The translations under genes and the position numbers were made by a program. A stretch of DNA of 64,000 nt, from positions 325,905-389,904 of the forward strand of contig SWDN01000003.1 of NCBI GenBank assembly GCA_005116775.1, read 5' to 3'. Shown here piece by piece: positions 38,983 through 48,618 of the stretch. The notes beneath the pieces were generated by a model that did not search any database, was not told the origin of the DNA, and worked only from the letters and a program-made list of their open reading frames with translations. The DNA comes from Nitrospira sp. (GTDB lineage Bacteria > Nitrospirota > Nitrospiria > Nitrospirales > Nitrospiraceae). Every line of letters begins with the position of its first letter. The stretch's first letter is position 1.

Positions 38983-40515
38983 TCATCGACCGTCACACAA
39001 CGGATAGATCGCGCGCATGTTGACACACGCTTCCAGGTGATCAGCCCATCGATCCATCTCGGCACTCAATTGTGTTGCGACAAGTTGAGACGCATGAAGA
39101 GAAAGAGGCGCGAGCCCCTTTCGGGCACGTGCGCGATTCAACCAACCCCTGCGGAACTCAACTTGATCGAACAGACCATGAATGCTGGTGCCCCAGACAC
39201 GGCCATCTTCGCTCGCAGCACCCTCCTCATTCATCGCATTGCCTTCCCGGATTTCAGATGCTTCGATGTGAAAACAAGGGTTGACGGTTCCACGACTGGT
39301 GCGTCCCATGTGGATTTCATACCCACAGACCGACGCTTGCTGTTCCACGCCACGTAGCAACGATACGGCTCGCACCTGCCGGCAGATCTTTGGCGCATCG
39401 AGTTCCGTCGTCACATCGAGATACCCTAATCCTCTTGACGTGCCTCCTCGCTCTAAGCCTTTTGGATCGGCGATCTCTTGCCCAAGCATCTGATAACCCC
39501 CACAGATCCCGACTAGCTCACCTTTACGCTGCACATGGGACTCCATGGCAGCCGGGAACCCAGAAGCCACAAGATAGTCGAGGTCTTCAAGTGTATTCTT
39601 GCTCCCAGGAAGGATCACCACGTCGGCTCCTCGGAGATCATCCGGCGAAGCAGCAAATCGAAGCGCCACATCTTTCTCAGCAGCCAACGCATTAAAGTCC
39701 GTGAAGTTGCTCATACGAGGCAGCAGAACCACCGCCACGTTTGTGAGATCAGGCTTAAACTGAACCGATTGTGAGCGACCGAGATCCAGACTATCTTCTT
39801 GATCCAGCCGAAGGTCTCGAAGAAACGGGACGACTCCGAGAACTGGAATACCCGTGCGCGCCTCAAGAATACGAACACCATCTTCAAACAGTCGACGATC
39901 TCCGCGGAACTTATTCACAATCACGCCGCGCACACGGCGACGTTCATGAGGCGCCAACAAGTCGAGCGTCCCGATGATCTGGGCGAAGACCCCGCCCCGA
40001 TCGATATCTGCCACCAACAAGACTGACGCATCGGCCAACTCGACCACAGGCCAATTCACCATGTCTCGATCTCGAAGATTGATCTCCGCGGCGCTCCCCG
40101 CCCCTTCGATCACGACACACTCATACTCGGTGGCCAGTCGCGCATAACACTCTCGAACAACGTTGAAGAGTGTCTCTTTCCTCTCAAAGTAAGCGAGCGC
40201 GTCCAGCGCCTCGTACACCTTTCCTCTCACAACGACCTGGGACCGTGAGTCGGATTCAGGCTTCAACAGGATGGGATTCATATCTACTGTCGGCTCAATC
40301 CCACAAGCCTGAGCTTGCAGTGCCTGTGCCCTGCCGATCTCTCCACCATCAAGCGTCACGAAAGAATTCAGCGCCATGTTCTGTGCTTTGAACGGCGCAA
40401 CCCGCACACCTTTGCGTGACAAGAGTCTGCAGATCCCAGCGACAATGAGGCTCTTCCCCACGTCGGAGCCGGTCCCAAGAATCGCAAGAGCGTTGGTCGA
40501 TCCCTCAAACATCAT
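38983..40515 (-). CDS. cobQ: Cobyric acid synthase
   Basis: LAILGTGSDVGKSLIVAGICRLLSRKGVRVAPFKAQNMALNSFVT...VGICGGYQMLGQEI. Confidence 0.95.
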   Translation of the reverse strand: MMFEGSTNALAILGTGSDVGKSLIVAGICRLLSRKGVRVAPFKAQNMALNSFVTLDGGEIGRAQALQAQACGIEPTVDMNPILLKPESDSRSQVVVRGKVYEALDALAYFERKETLFNVVRECYARLATEYECVVIEGAGSAAEINLRDRDMVNWPVVELADASVLLVADIDRGGVFAQIIGTLDLLAPHERRRVRGVIVNKFRGDRRLFEDGVRILEARTGIPVLGVVPFLRDLRLDQEDSLDLGRSQSVQFKPDLTNVAVVLLPRMSNFTDFNALAAEKDVALRFAASPDDLRGADVVILPGSKNTLEDLDYLVASGFPAAMESHVQRKGELVGICGGYQMLGQEIADPKGLERGGTSRGLGYLDVTTELDAPKICRQVRAVSLLRGVEQQASVCGYEIHMGRTSRGTVNPCFHIEASEIREGNAMNEEGAASEDGRVWGTSIHGLFDQVEFRRGWLNRARARKGLAPLSLHASQLVATQLSAEMDRWADHLEACVNMRAIYPLCDGR

Positions 40516-41293
40516 GAGAACTTTTTATGGGCCGAGATACCGCACGGCGAACCTGCCAACGCGCATAACGATCAAGCCCCTCTGCGACAGCCGTCTCAAT
40601 CGCTCGCCCGACGAGTTCACCGAAAATCGTGTGGGTGCCACTATACCGCTGAGGAGGCCCCTCTCCACTTACGACCACGACTGCGTCTGTTCCGGTTCCT
40701 GTCGCCCCCGATCGTCCGGTCCAACTCTTTACCTTGGCTCGTAGCAAGACCGCCGTTTTCGCTTCTGTTGCCACCTGCACCACTCCAACCATCGCCGAAG
40801 CGGACAGACGAGCATTGGTCACAAGAATCAGATTGATCGTGCCAGGATGCGTCTCGCTGTCGGCATGCTGTTTCGGCGTCGCTGCTTCCCCCGCCCGCAC
40901 AGCATTCGAAGTCCCAACCGTCACAAATCCTTCAACCCAGATATTCTCATTGGCCTCTCGCACCGTTACCAAATCTGCAAGCGACACGGCCGTCATAAGG
41001 CCGACGAATTTGTCGCAGATGCCGAGCGATGTCGCCAGCTTGCTCAGCGTCCTGGCAGGATCTGCACATCGCGCGTTTGCGCCAATATCGGGACCATCTA
41101 TGTCAATTGGTTTGGCCGCTACTTGATGGTTCAAGATATACCTGGCTCGCGTGATCCCTCCCGCCCTGGGAGCGGAGGAAAGAACAGATCGACGGCTCCC
41201 CAGATCGACAATAAGCGTGTTCCCTCTGACTCTAAAGGACGTCTGCATCGTGTGCCTGCGTACCTTCCTCATGACTGTATCTTCCTCAAGCAA
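40505..41293 (-). CDS. cbiZ: Adenosylcobinamide amidohydrolase
   Basis: CbiZ-like SSAPRAGGITRARYILNHQV...GLMTAVSLADLVTV...TVGTSNAVRAGE...GTINLILVTNARLSASAMVGVVQVATEAKTAVL...TGTGTDAVVVVSG. Confidence 0.85.
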   Translation of the reverse strand: MLEEDTVMRKVRRHTMQTSFRVRGNTLIVDLGSRRSVLSSAPRAGGITRARYILNHQVAAKPIDIDGPDIGANARCADPARTLSKLATSLGICDKFVGLMTAVSLADLVTVREANENIWVEGFVTVGTSNAVRAGEAATPKQHADSETHPGTINLILVTNARLSASAMVGVVQVATEAKTAVLLRAKVKSWTGRSGATGTGTDAVVVVSGEGPPQRYSGTHTIFGELVGRAIETAVAEGLDRYARWQVRRAVSRPIKSSHDV

Positions 41294-42420
41294 CCTCCAA
41301 GAGCTGCTATCAATCGTCGATTCTCTTTCGCGGTCTTGATTGCCACACGAATCATCTGCGTGGTCAGACCCGGCAACGCCGAACAGTCTCGGACGAGCAG
41401 GTCTTCAGAAGCCAGGCGGTCAGTCACCTCACCGGCGCAAGTCCATGCAGGGAGCTCGATCAACACAAAATTCACGGCTGATGGGTATGCTCGCATGGCA
41501 GGCACCGAACGGAGTCCGCACATGAATCGCGAGCGCTCCTGTTTCATGAATGTGCGGCTTCGTGCCGCATAGGTACGATCGCGCAGCACCGAGAAGGAAA
41601 CATCTTGGACCAGTGAGTTCACCGACCAGGGTGGCTGCCGATCCTGTATCTGACCCACAACCTTGCTTGCGGCAAGGAGATACCCGATTCGAAGACCCGG
41701 CATCGCATAGAACTTTGTCAGACTGCGCAAAACCATCATGCGCGGATACTCATTCAGCATCGAGACAACGGACTGTGTCTGACAATAGTCAATAAAGGCC
41801 TCATCGACAATTAACCACGCCTGCTGCCGATCGGCGGCCTCGGCAAGCTCGCGCACACACCACCGGTTCATCACTCGCCCGGTCGGGTTATTCGGATTGC
41901 AGAGGAATACCGCGTCGAATCTCGATCTTCCGGCAGTGAGCTCTTTGAGAACGTCTTGTACGGGAGGGCGAAAACGTTCCTCTCGTCTGGCGTGAACATA
42001 CTGGACCACGCTTCCTGCATCCGTCAGCGCATGCGCGTACTCCTCAAACGTGGGACCGATAATGAGCGCGGACTCGATCGCGAGCGCACGAGGCAGCAGG
42101 TGAATCAGTTCCGTCGAGCCGTTGCCGACGAGGATCATGTCCGGATCGACGCAACAATGCTGCGCTAATGCGTGTCTGAGCTTCCAACAAGCAGGGTCCG
42201 GATAGTGCACAATCTGTTGAAGCGCAGAACGAATCGCACGAACCCCGGACGCAGGAAAACCCAGCGGATTGATGTTCGCGCTAAAATCCACAATCTGATC
42301 GACGGAAATCCGCCGTTCACGGGCCACTTTGTGAACATTCCCTCCATGAGTGGGTTGCGTCATCCCCTCACCATGACAAGCCATCCCATCCCCAAGAGAA
42401 CTCCCAAGAGACTGGTCCAA
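41269..42420 (-). CDS. cobD: Threonine-phosphate decarboxylase (CobD)/HisC-like PLP enzyme
   Basis: THGGNVHKVARERRISVDQIVDFSANINPLGFP...CNPNNPTGRVM...VDEAFIDYC...RSLTKFYAMPGLRIGYLLA; the Met at about 42363 may be the true start. Confidence 0.9.
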   Translation of the reverse strand: MDQSLGSSLGDGMACHGEGMTQPTHGGNVHKVARERRISVDQIVDFSANINPLGFPASGVRAIRSALQQIVHYPDPACWKLRHALAQHCCVDPDMILVGNGSTELIHLLPRALAIESALIIGPTFEEYAHALTDAGSVVQYVHARREERFRPPVQDVLKELTAGRSRFDAVFLCNPNNPTGRVMNRWCVRELAEAADRQQAWLIVDEAFIDYCQTQSVVSMLNEYPRMMVLRSLTKFYAMPGLRIGYLLAASKVVGQIQDRQPPWSVNSLVQDVSFSVLRDRTYAARSRTFMKQERSRFMCGLRSVPAMRAYPSAVNFVLIELPAWTCAGEVTDRLASEDLLVRDCSALPGLTTQMIRVAIKTAKENRRLIAALGGCLRKIQS

Positions 42421-43322
42421 ATCATGAGCGTGAGCGCTCTGCCAATGTGATCCCTCGTCAGGGGCTGACCCGGATCACCAAGGCATGGGCGTTCAACAGG
42501 AAAACCGTCATAGCGATTGACCCCTCCCAATTGCACCCCCAGCGCGCCTGCCATCGCCGCTTCCGGGCGCCCACTGTTCGGACTGGGATGTCGTTCGCCG
42601 TCACGAAGCAAGATGTTCCAGGCGCGCTGCATCGCATCCCAGGATCGCGAAACGATTCCCACAGACAGGACCAGCAAGAATGCCGTAATACGAGCAGGAA
42701 GAAAATTTGCCACGTCATCCAAACGCGCCGACGCCCAACCGAACCAACGATACCGATCGTCCAAATGGCCGATCATCGAATCCAACGTGCTCACCGCCTT
42801 ATACGCAAGAGCCAAGGGAGCCCCTCCGAGCGCTAAATAAAATAGCGGCGCCATGATACCGTCAGCCGTGCTTTCCGCAATCGTTTCTACCGTTGCGCGG
42901 ACAATGTCAGATTCGCTCATCTCCTCAGTATCTCGTCCGACAATCTTCGCAACTGCCGTGCGCGCTTCTGCCAAGGAGGCGGATTCAAGCGCCCGTTGTA
43001 CCGCTAAGACATGATCGATCAGATCGCGAGCCGCAAGCGTAGTCCAAGCGATCAACACAGCAACTGCGCTTCCCCATAGAGAATCGATTGAATGACCCAA
43101 CCAGATGAGCGACGCACCACCCGCATAGGCTCCACAGGGCAAGGCGACAGCCAGCAACAATCCTGCGATCCGTTGTTTGGCGGGAGAGAGCAGGAGTCGA
43201 TAGACCAGCCGGTCGCACCGATCAACGAGGAACCCCATCCAACGCACCGGGTGTGGAAACCAACGAGGGTCTCCGACCGCAGCGTCTAACAGACAGGCCA
43301 CTGCGAGTTCACCTCCGGTCAT
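42360..43322 (-). CDS. cbiB: Adenosylcobinamide-phosphate synthase
   Basis: LLDAAVGDPRWFPHPVRWMG...VETIAESTADGIMAPLFYLALGGAPLALAYKAVSTLDSMIGH...PNSGRPEAAMAGALGVQLGG. Confidence 0.95.
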   Translation of the reverse strand: MTGGELAVACLLDAAVGDPRWFPHPVRWMGFLVDRCDRLVYRLLLSPAKQRIAGLLLAVALPCGAYAGGASLIWLGHSIDSLWGSAVAVLIAWTTLAARDLIDHVLAVQRALESASLAEARTAVAKIVGRDTEEMSESDIVRATVETIAESTADGIMAPLFYLALGGAPLALAYKAVSTLDSMIGHLDDRYRWFGWASARLDDVANFLPARITAFLLVLSVGIVSRSWDAMQRAWNILLRDGERHPSPNSGRPEAAMAGALGVQLGGVNRYDGFPVERPCLGDPGQPLTRDHIGRALTLMIWTSLLGVLLGMGWLVMVRG

Positions 43323-44080
43323 CGGAAGAGCGCCACGGGAACGATCACAATAAAAAGAATCTCTGAAATTTCGTTCGTCGCCCCCAGCAAGTCACCTGTG
43401 ACGCCGCCGAACATACGATGAAACCAGGCTGTCAAAAGGCGAATGAGAATTGCGCCGATGAGAAGACAGCACACCGCAGCCCATGGACCCAACGACAGCG
43501 TCAACGCCAGCCCTGCCGTGATGGTTGCCGCACACACGTGTAGCCAGGACACATGCGCGAGGAACGGTTGCGCCAGTCCTCCTTCCGATCGAGCATAGGT
43601 TACCTGAAACGCCCCCACGACCATCGCCCATCGCCCGACCACCGGCATACTCATCAGCACCGCGATATGCTCACCGGTCGGCAGAGCATTGAGCCCTGCA
43701 TACCGTAGGACAAGCGCAAGAAACAGCCCTGTCGCCCCGATTGCGCCAATGTGCGCGTCCTTCATAATCGCCAGGCGCGCGTGCGCGGTTCGCCCACCCG
43801 CCAGGCCGTCCACCATATCGGCCAGGCCGTCCAGATGAAGACCGCGCGTGATCGCGACAAGCAGAACGATCAATACGATATTCGTGACCTGGGAAGAAAA
43901 GACCTGCGCCAGGGCCATATCTCCTGCAGCCAGTACCGCTCCAAGCAGACAGCCGACCGTAGGATACCAGCTCATGGAGGCAGCCAACTCCTCCGGCTTG
44001 GCATCGTGGGTCGAACGGCTGAGCGGAATGGCCGTCAGAAACTGCCAGGCAAACAGAAACGTTCGCAGCACCGCGGTCAT
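43319..44080 (-). CDS. cobS: Adenosylcobinamide-GDP ribazoletransferase
   Basis: MTAVLRTFLFAWQFLTAIPL...LHLDGLADMVDGLAGG...MKDAHIGAIGATGL...GGVTGDLLGATNEISE. Confidence 0.95.
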   Translation of the reverse strand: MTAVLRTFLFAWQFLTAIPLSRSTHDAKPEELAASMSWYPTVGCLLGAVLAAGDMALAQVFSSQVTNIVLIVLLVAITRGLHLDGLADMVDGLAGGRTAHARLAIMKDAHIGAIGATGLFLALVLRYAGLNALPTGEHIAVLMSMPVVGRWAMVVGAFQVTYARSEGGLAQPFLAHVSWLHVCAATITAGLALTLSLGPWAAVCCLLIGAILIRLLTAWFHRMFGGVTGDLLGATNEISEILFIVIVPVALFR

Positions 44081-44742
44081 GTGTGACGCTCTGACACGCC
44101 TGCCTCGTCGAACGTGGCCATCTCCGTGAGAATCTTGATGGCCGCAAAGACCAAACTCATACCGAGACAGGCGCCGGTGCCTTCCCCCAGACGAAGATCG
44201 AGATCCAACAGCGGCTTCAATCCAAGGTGGTCCAATATCGCCTGATGGCCTCGTTCGACTGACTGATGGGACGCAATGAGATAGTCTTTGCAGCGCGGTT
44301 GCAGACCCACGGCAATCAAGGCGGCAGCTCCAGCGATAAATCCGTCCAACACGATTGGAATGCGAGCCGCTGCCGAACCAAGTATCAATCCGGCCAGGCC
44401 ACCGATTTCCAACCCACCCACTGTGGCAAGCACCTCCATCGCATTCGTTGAATCGGGTCGATGAAGAGCGAGCGCCCGTTGAATCACATCGATCTTGCGC
44501 GCATGACCGACGTCGTCAATCCCTGTTCCCCGTCCTGTAACCTCAGCGACCGGTCGGCGCGTCATGACCGCTGTGATTGCCGAACTGGCCGTCGTGTTAC
44601 CGATCCCCATCTCGCCGGTGCCGATCAAGCCGACTCCCTGCTGAGCCGCTACGGTGGCCAGCTCGATCCCGACTTGAAGCGCCTGCTCCGCCTGAGCAAG
44701 ACTCATCGCCGACTCCACCAGAAAATTCTTCGTGCCGGGCAT
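44077..44742 (-). pseudogene. cobT: N-terminally truncated nicotinate-nucleotide-dimethylbenzimidazole phosphoribosyltransferase
   Basis: GLLGTGEMGIGNTTASSAI-type motif (GLIGTGEMGIGNTTASSAI), GGLEIGGLAG, LDGFIAGAAAL; begins at PGTKNF, where family members normally have upstream sequence. Upstream bases still read GLIHKKI in frame. Confidence 0.85.
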
Positions 44743-44767
44743 GATTTTTTTATGAATCAGTCCTGGA

Positions 44768-45586
44768 ATGCAGACTGCGGGCTTGAGCCTCTTTCGATTG
44801 GCTCGTCCCGTGCTGCTTTTCGCCTTGCTCGTGTTCGGGCTGACAGTATGGTTAGCCCAGTGGGGTCAGCCCTGGAGTTCCACAAATCTGAAGAAAGTGG
44901 CGCTGAATCTCCTTCGCGATCAGCTCGTGCTGGCGCTGGACCGAGGAACATTCAACGAGCCTATTCCCAAGATCATGATCTATGTGCCGGATGGAACTCC
45001 CGATCAGGCCACAACCCGTATCTTTGTCTCTGATGAGCGAAAGGCCGACGATCCACGCATCATCGTGGCGCAACATTACGAAGTCATCATGGATACCTCC
45101 GCCGATCAAGTCGCTTTGCGCCTTCAGCATGGGGTCATTCATAGCCGACCGAATCAGGCCGATCAATACGAGCATGTATCTTTTGTCAGTTACGATCTGA
45201 AGCTCCCGCTCAACCAAAGCGGCTACTCCGCCACGGAGGAACGCCCATCGTACGACGCCATTATCGGCCAACTCGCACAATCCCAGTGGCGTGACCCGTC
45301 CGCCCTTCGACGATTGATGGAGTATTACAAAGATCTGGCCTTTCCGACCGCCTCACTGATATTTTGCCTGTTAGGCATCCCCGTCGGCATAGCCTCGAAA
45401 CGATCCGGTCGAATCGGCGGATTCGCGGTAGGCGTACTTGTCGTCATCATCTACTACATGTTGAATATTGCCTGCGAATTCCTCGTCACGACGGCAAGCC
45501 TACCGCCCTTTGCCGGCGCCTGGATACCCAACGGCCTGTTCGCTGTGACCACCGTGGTGTGGTTTTCCATCGTGAGCCGCCGGTAA
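44768..45586 (+). pseudogene. lptF: N-terminally truncated LPS export permease LptF (YjgP/YjgQ)
   Basis: Starts at MQTAGLSLFRLARPVLLFALLVFGLTV, internal to the family (normally preceded by TM1-2 and EITA); C-terminus FPTASLIFCLLGIPVGIASKRSGRIGGFAVGVLVVIIYY. Confidence 0.85.
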
Positions 45587-45590
45587 CCTT

Positions 45591-46682
45591 ATGCCCATTC
45601 TCTTCCGCTATATCCTTCGCGAATACGCCAAAATCTTCATGATGTGTTTCAGCGGCCTGATGACGATTTATCTCGTCATCGATTTCTTCGAAAAAGTGCG
45701 CCGCTTCCTTCGCTACGACGCCGACTGGCTCGACATTCTGACATATTTCCTACTCAAGGTTCCTGCAATCTCTTTCCAAATTGCACCTCTGGCTATCCTC
45801 ATGGCGACATTGCTCACCTTCGGATTACTCTCCCGGGGTCACGAGATTACGGCCATGCGCAGTTGCGGCATCAGTTTACTCTGGATTACTTCCCCATTTG
45901 TTGCTTTCGCATCAGGAATTGCCCTTGTGCTCTTGCTCTTCAGCTCCACTGTCATTCCGTTGGCCGCAATCAAGTCGGAAGAAATTCGAATCACGCGCAT
46001 TGAGAAAAAACCACCCGTCGAAGCCGTAAAACTGAAACAGCCCTGGATGAGAGTGGGTGCCGACAGCCTCATGCATGTCACAAGCGTCTCTGTCGGTGGG
46101 GAACTCTTAGGCGGCGTGCGGCTTTTTCAATTCGACCGCAATTTTCAATTAACCGGGCTGACTGAAGCCGACGAAGCCCGCTACAGTGACTCCTCGTGGA
46201 TCTTGCACGAGGGACGTCACCGACAGTTTTCTCCTGATGGAACGATGTCGACGACCACCTTCGACCAGCAACCTATCGCGATGGCCCTGATTCCCGATGA
46301 CTTCACGACATGGCTCGCCGGGGACACTGAATTCATGACATTCCACGATATTCGGGCCTACTCCAGACGCCGATACCAGCAAGGCGCTCAGGCTATGCGA
46401 CTTACAACAGACTATTACAGCCGAATCGCATTTCCCTTCGTCACCGTCGTCATGGTCCTTGTGGGCATTGCATTGAGTCTGCGCCGGAGCGGGACCAGAG
46501 GGGGCAGCATGGCGATGGGCATTGGACAGGCTCTCGCTATCGGCTTCTGCTATTGGACGACACACTCTATCGCCATTGCCCTCGGCCGTGGCGGAGTCTT
46601 GACACCCTTGATCGCCGCCTGGATAGCCAACACGCTTTTCATGAGTGTCGGCCTGTATCTCATGCTCAAGGTGCGGTATTAG
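45591..46682 (+). CDS. lptG: LPS export permease LptG
   Basis: MPILFRYILREYAKIFMMCFSGLMTIYLVIDFFEKVRRF...RGHEITAMRSCGISLL...TDYYSRIAFPFVTVVMVLVGIALSL. Confidence 0.9.
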   Translation: MPILFRYILREYAKIFMMCFSGLMTIYLVIDFFEKVRRFLRYDADWLDILTYFLLKVPAISFQIAPLAILMATLLTFGLLSRGHEITAMRSCGISLLWITSPFVAFASGIALVLLLFSSTVIPLAAIKSEEIRITRIEKKPPVEAVKLKQPWMRVGADSLMHVTSVSVGGELLGGVRLFQFDRNFQLTGLTEADEARYSDSSWILHEGRHRQFSPDGTMSTTTFDQQPIAMALIPDDFTTWLAGDTEFMTFHDIRAYSRRRYQQGAQAMRLTTDYYSRIAFPFVTVVMVLVGIALSLRRSGTRGGSMAMGIGQALAIGFCYWTTHSIAIALGRGGVLTPLIAAWIANTLFMSVGLYLMLKVRY

Positions 46683-46687
46683 ATCAG

Positions 46688-46812
46688 GATGCTGAAAAAG
46701 CCCGCCAGCTTCGTTCTCGCATCGCTCAGAGGCTCCAACGTACCACAAAGGTACGCCTCCGTCTCTTCTCTCGCTGCGGCCTTGCTGAACGGCCTTTTTG
46801 AGCATCCTGCGT
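46688..46812. repeat. About 125-bp nested inverted-repeat element
   Basis: Outer arms CAGGATGCTGAAAAAG / CTTTTTGAGCATCCTG; inner arms GAGGC..GTACC / GGTACGCCTC. Confidence 0.75.
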
Positions 46813-46911
46813 GGTGAAGCTTCTGCGACGGATCATCAATTGGCTTGTTGACTGCTCCCAGCACTTCCGGTAAGTACAGGGGGCTCAGTTCACCAAAAGG
46901 ATTTCAGCAAG

Positions 46912-48168
46912 ATGCGCTCGCGTGTCGTCGTCACAGGATTGGGAATCGTCTCTCCGATCGGAATCGGAGTGAGTCAATTTTGGAAAGCCGCCCTCGCCGG
47001 GCAATCCGGCATCTCGGCCATTACGTCGTTCGATCCCTTTCCGATGGACGGCTATCGTTCCAAGATCGCAGGCCAGGTGCATGACTTTTCCGTCGAGCGA
47101 TTTCTCGACTCAGCCCATGGCGAACGCGTAGACCGATACGCCCAGTTTGCTCTTGTATCGACAAAGGAAGCATTGGCCGACTCAGGCCTCCAGATGGCAA
47201 AGGAAAACCCTCACCGTGTCGGGGTCATCGTCGGAGCGGGCATGGGAGGAATGGTGATGGGCGAGCGTGAAATCACACAACTCTATCAGCAACAGAAACC
47301 CCATCGCGTTCATCCGAATTTTATCCCCGTCATCACCCTCAACTCGGCTTCCGGCATTGTCGCGATGGCCTACGGCGCCAAGGGTCCTAACCTGACCATC
47401 TCCACGGCATGTTCCTCCAGCGCCCATGCGCTCGGACAGGCGCTCCATTGTATTCGCGAGGGACGAGCCGATGTTGTGATCGTTGTGGGCGCGGACGCTA
47501 GTATTACTCCTCTCGTCTTTGCCGGATTTTGCTCCCTGCGCGCGCTTTCATCAAAATTTAACGACCATCCACAGAAGGCCTCTCGCCCCTTCGAGCGATC
47601 ACGAGACGGTTTCATTATGGGAGAAGGCGCGGGAACGCTCATCTTGGAATCGGCTGCTCACGCCAAAAAACGCCGTGCGAGAGTCTATGCCGAAATTGCC
47701 GGCTACGCCGCCACCAGCGAGGCCTATCACATGGTGATCCCTCGTGAAGACGGCGTGGAAGTCGCCAATACCATGAAGCTGGCTCTCGCCGATGCCGGCG
47801 TAACCCCGGCGCAGGTGGATTACATCAACGCGCATGCGACATCGACAACCATCGGCGACGCCGTCGAAGCCAAAGCCATTAGACAGCTATTCAAATCACG
47901 CGCAGACAAGCTTGCCATCAGCGCCACCAAGTCGTTGATCGGTCATACGCTTGGAGCTGCCGGCGCCATTGGAGGCATCGCTTCGGTGCTGGCCCTCCAC
48001 ACAGGCCAGATTCATCCGACAGCCAACTATGATGAGCCGGATCCGGTTTGTGCATTGGCTGGACTCTCCTGCTCAGTGCAAGAACGTCGCTCAGAAGTGG
48101 CGCTGTTGAATGCCTTTGGATTTGGCAGCAACAACGCCGCTGTGGTATTCAAACAGGCGACGAAGTAG
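46912..48168 (+). CDS. Beta-ketoacyl-ACP synthase II family protein
   Basis: VVVTGLGIVSPIG...STACSSSAHALGQAL...INAHATSTTIGDAVEAKAI...SATKSLIGHTLGAAGAIGG. Confidence 0.93.
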   Translation: MRSRVVVTGLGIVSPIGIGVSQFWKAALAGQSGISAITSFDPFPMDGYRSKIAGQVHDFSVERFLDSAHGERVDRYAQFALVSTKEALADSGLQMAKENPHRVGVIVGAGMGGMVMGEREITQLYQQQKPHRVHPNFIPVITLNSASGIVAMAYGAKGPNLTISTACSSSAHALGQALHCIREGRADVVIVVGADASITPLVFAGFCSLRALSSKFNDHPQKASRPFERSRDGFIMGEGAGTLILESAAHAKKRRARVYAEIAGYAATSEAYHMVIPREDGVEVANTMKLALADAGVTPAQVDYINAHATSTTIGDAVEAKAIRQLFKSRADKLAISATKSLIGHTLGAAGAIGGIASVLALHTGQIHPTANYDEPDPVCALAGLSCSVQERRSEVALLNAFGFGSNNAAVVFKQATK

Positions 48169-48169
48169 C

Positions 48170-48263
48170 AGGTTGATTTGGTTTGTCTGGTTTATTAAGT
48201 TTGTTTGGTCGGACGAAGAAACAAACCAGATGAACCAAATCAACCAAACAAACCAAATAACGT
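48170..48263. repeat. 9-bp-period inverted-repeat element, copy 7
   Basis: gttgatttggtttgtctggtttattaagtttgtttggtcggacgaagaaacaaaccagatgaaccaaatcaaccaaacaaaccaaataacg. Confidence 0.85.
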
Positions 48264-48294
48264 CCTTTAAGAGAACGACGGAGAACATCGACTG

Positions 48295-48618
48295 ATGGCA
48301 ACTGATCCCACCATATCGCTGAAGATCTGCACTGCCTTGGGCGAGTACCTGAAACGCGATCACACTACCATACTGGTGACACAACATCTCCGTGACGATT
48401 TGGGGCTTGACTCGATGGCCGTGATCGAACTGCTGTATCGCATCGAGGAGGCCTTCGATCTTCAAATCCCCGACCAAGACCTGGTTGGGCTGACGACAGT
48501 CGGTCATGTCGTCACCTATGTTGAGAAGCGGTTGGGGAAACCTGCCTCACCGGCTCGAACCAAAAAACCGGCAACACCGTCTAAGCCGAAGGGCAAGAAA
48601 AAGTCCTCATCTCTATGA
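48295..48618 (+). CDS. Acyl carrier protein with Lys/Pro-rich C-terminal tail
   Basis: [32 protein letters not shown]; tail [26 protein letters not shown]. Confidence 0.88.
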   Translation: MATDPTISLKICTALGEYLKRDHTTILVTQHLRDDLGLDSMAVIELLYRIEEAFDLQIPDQDLVGLTTVGHVVTYVEKRLGKPASPARTKKPATPSKPKGKKKSSSL

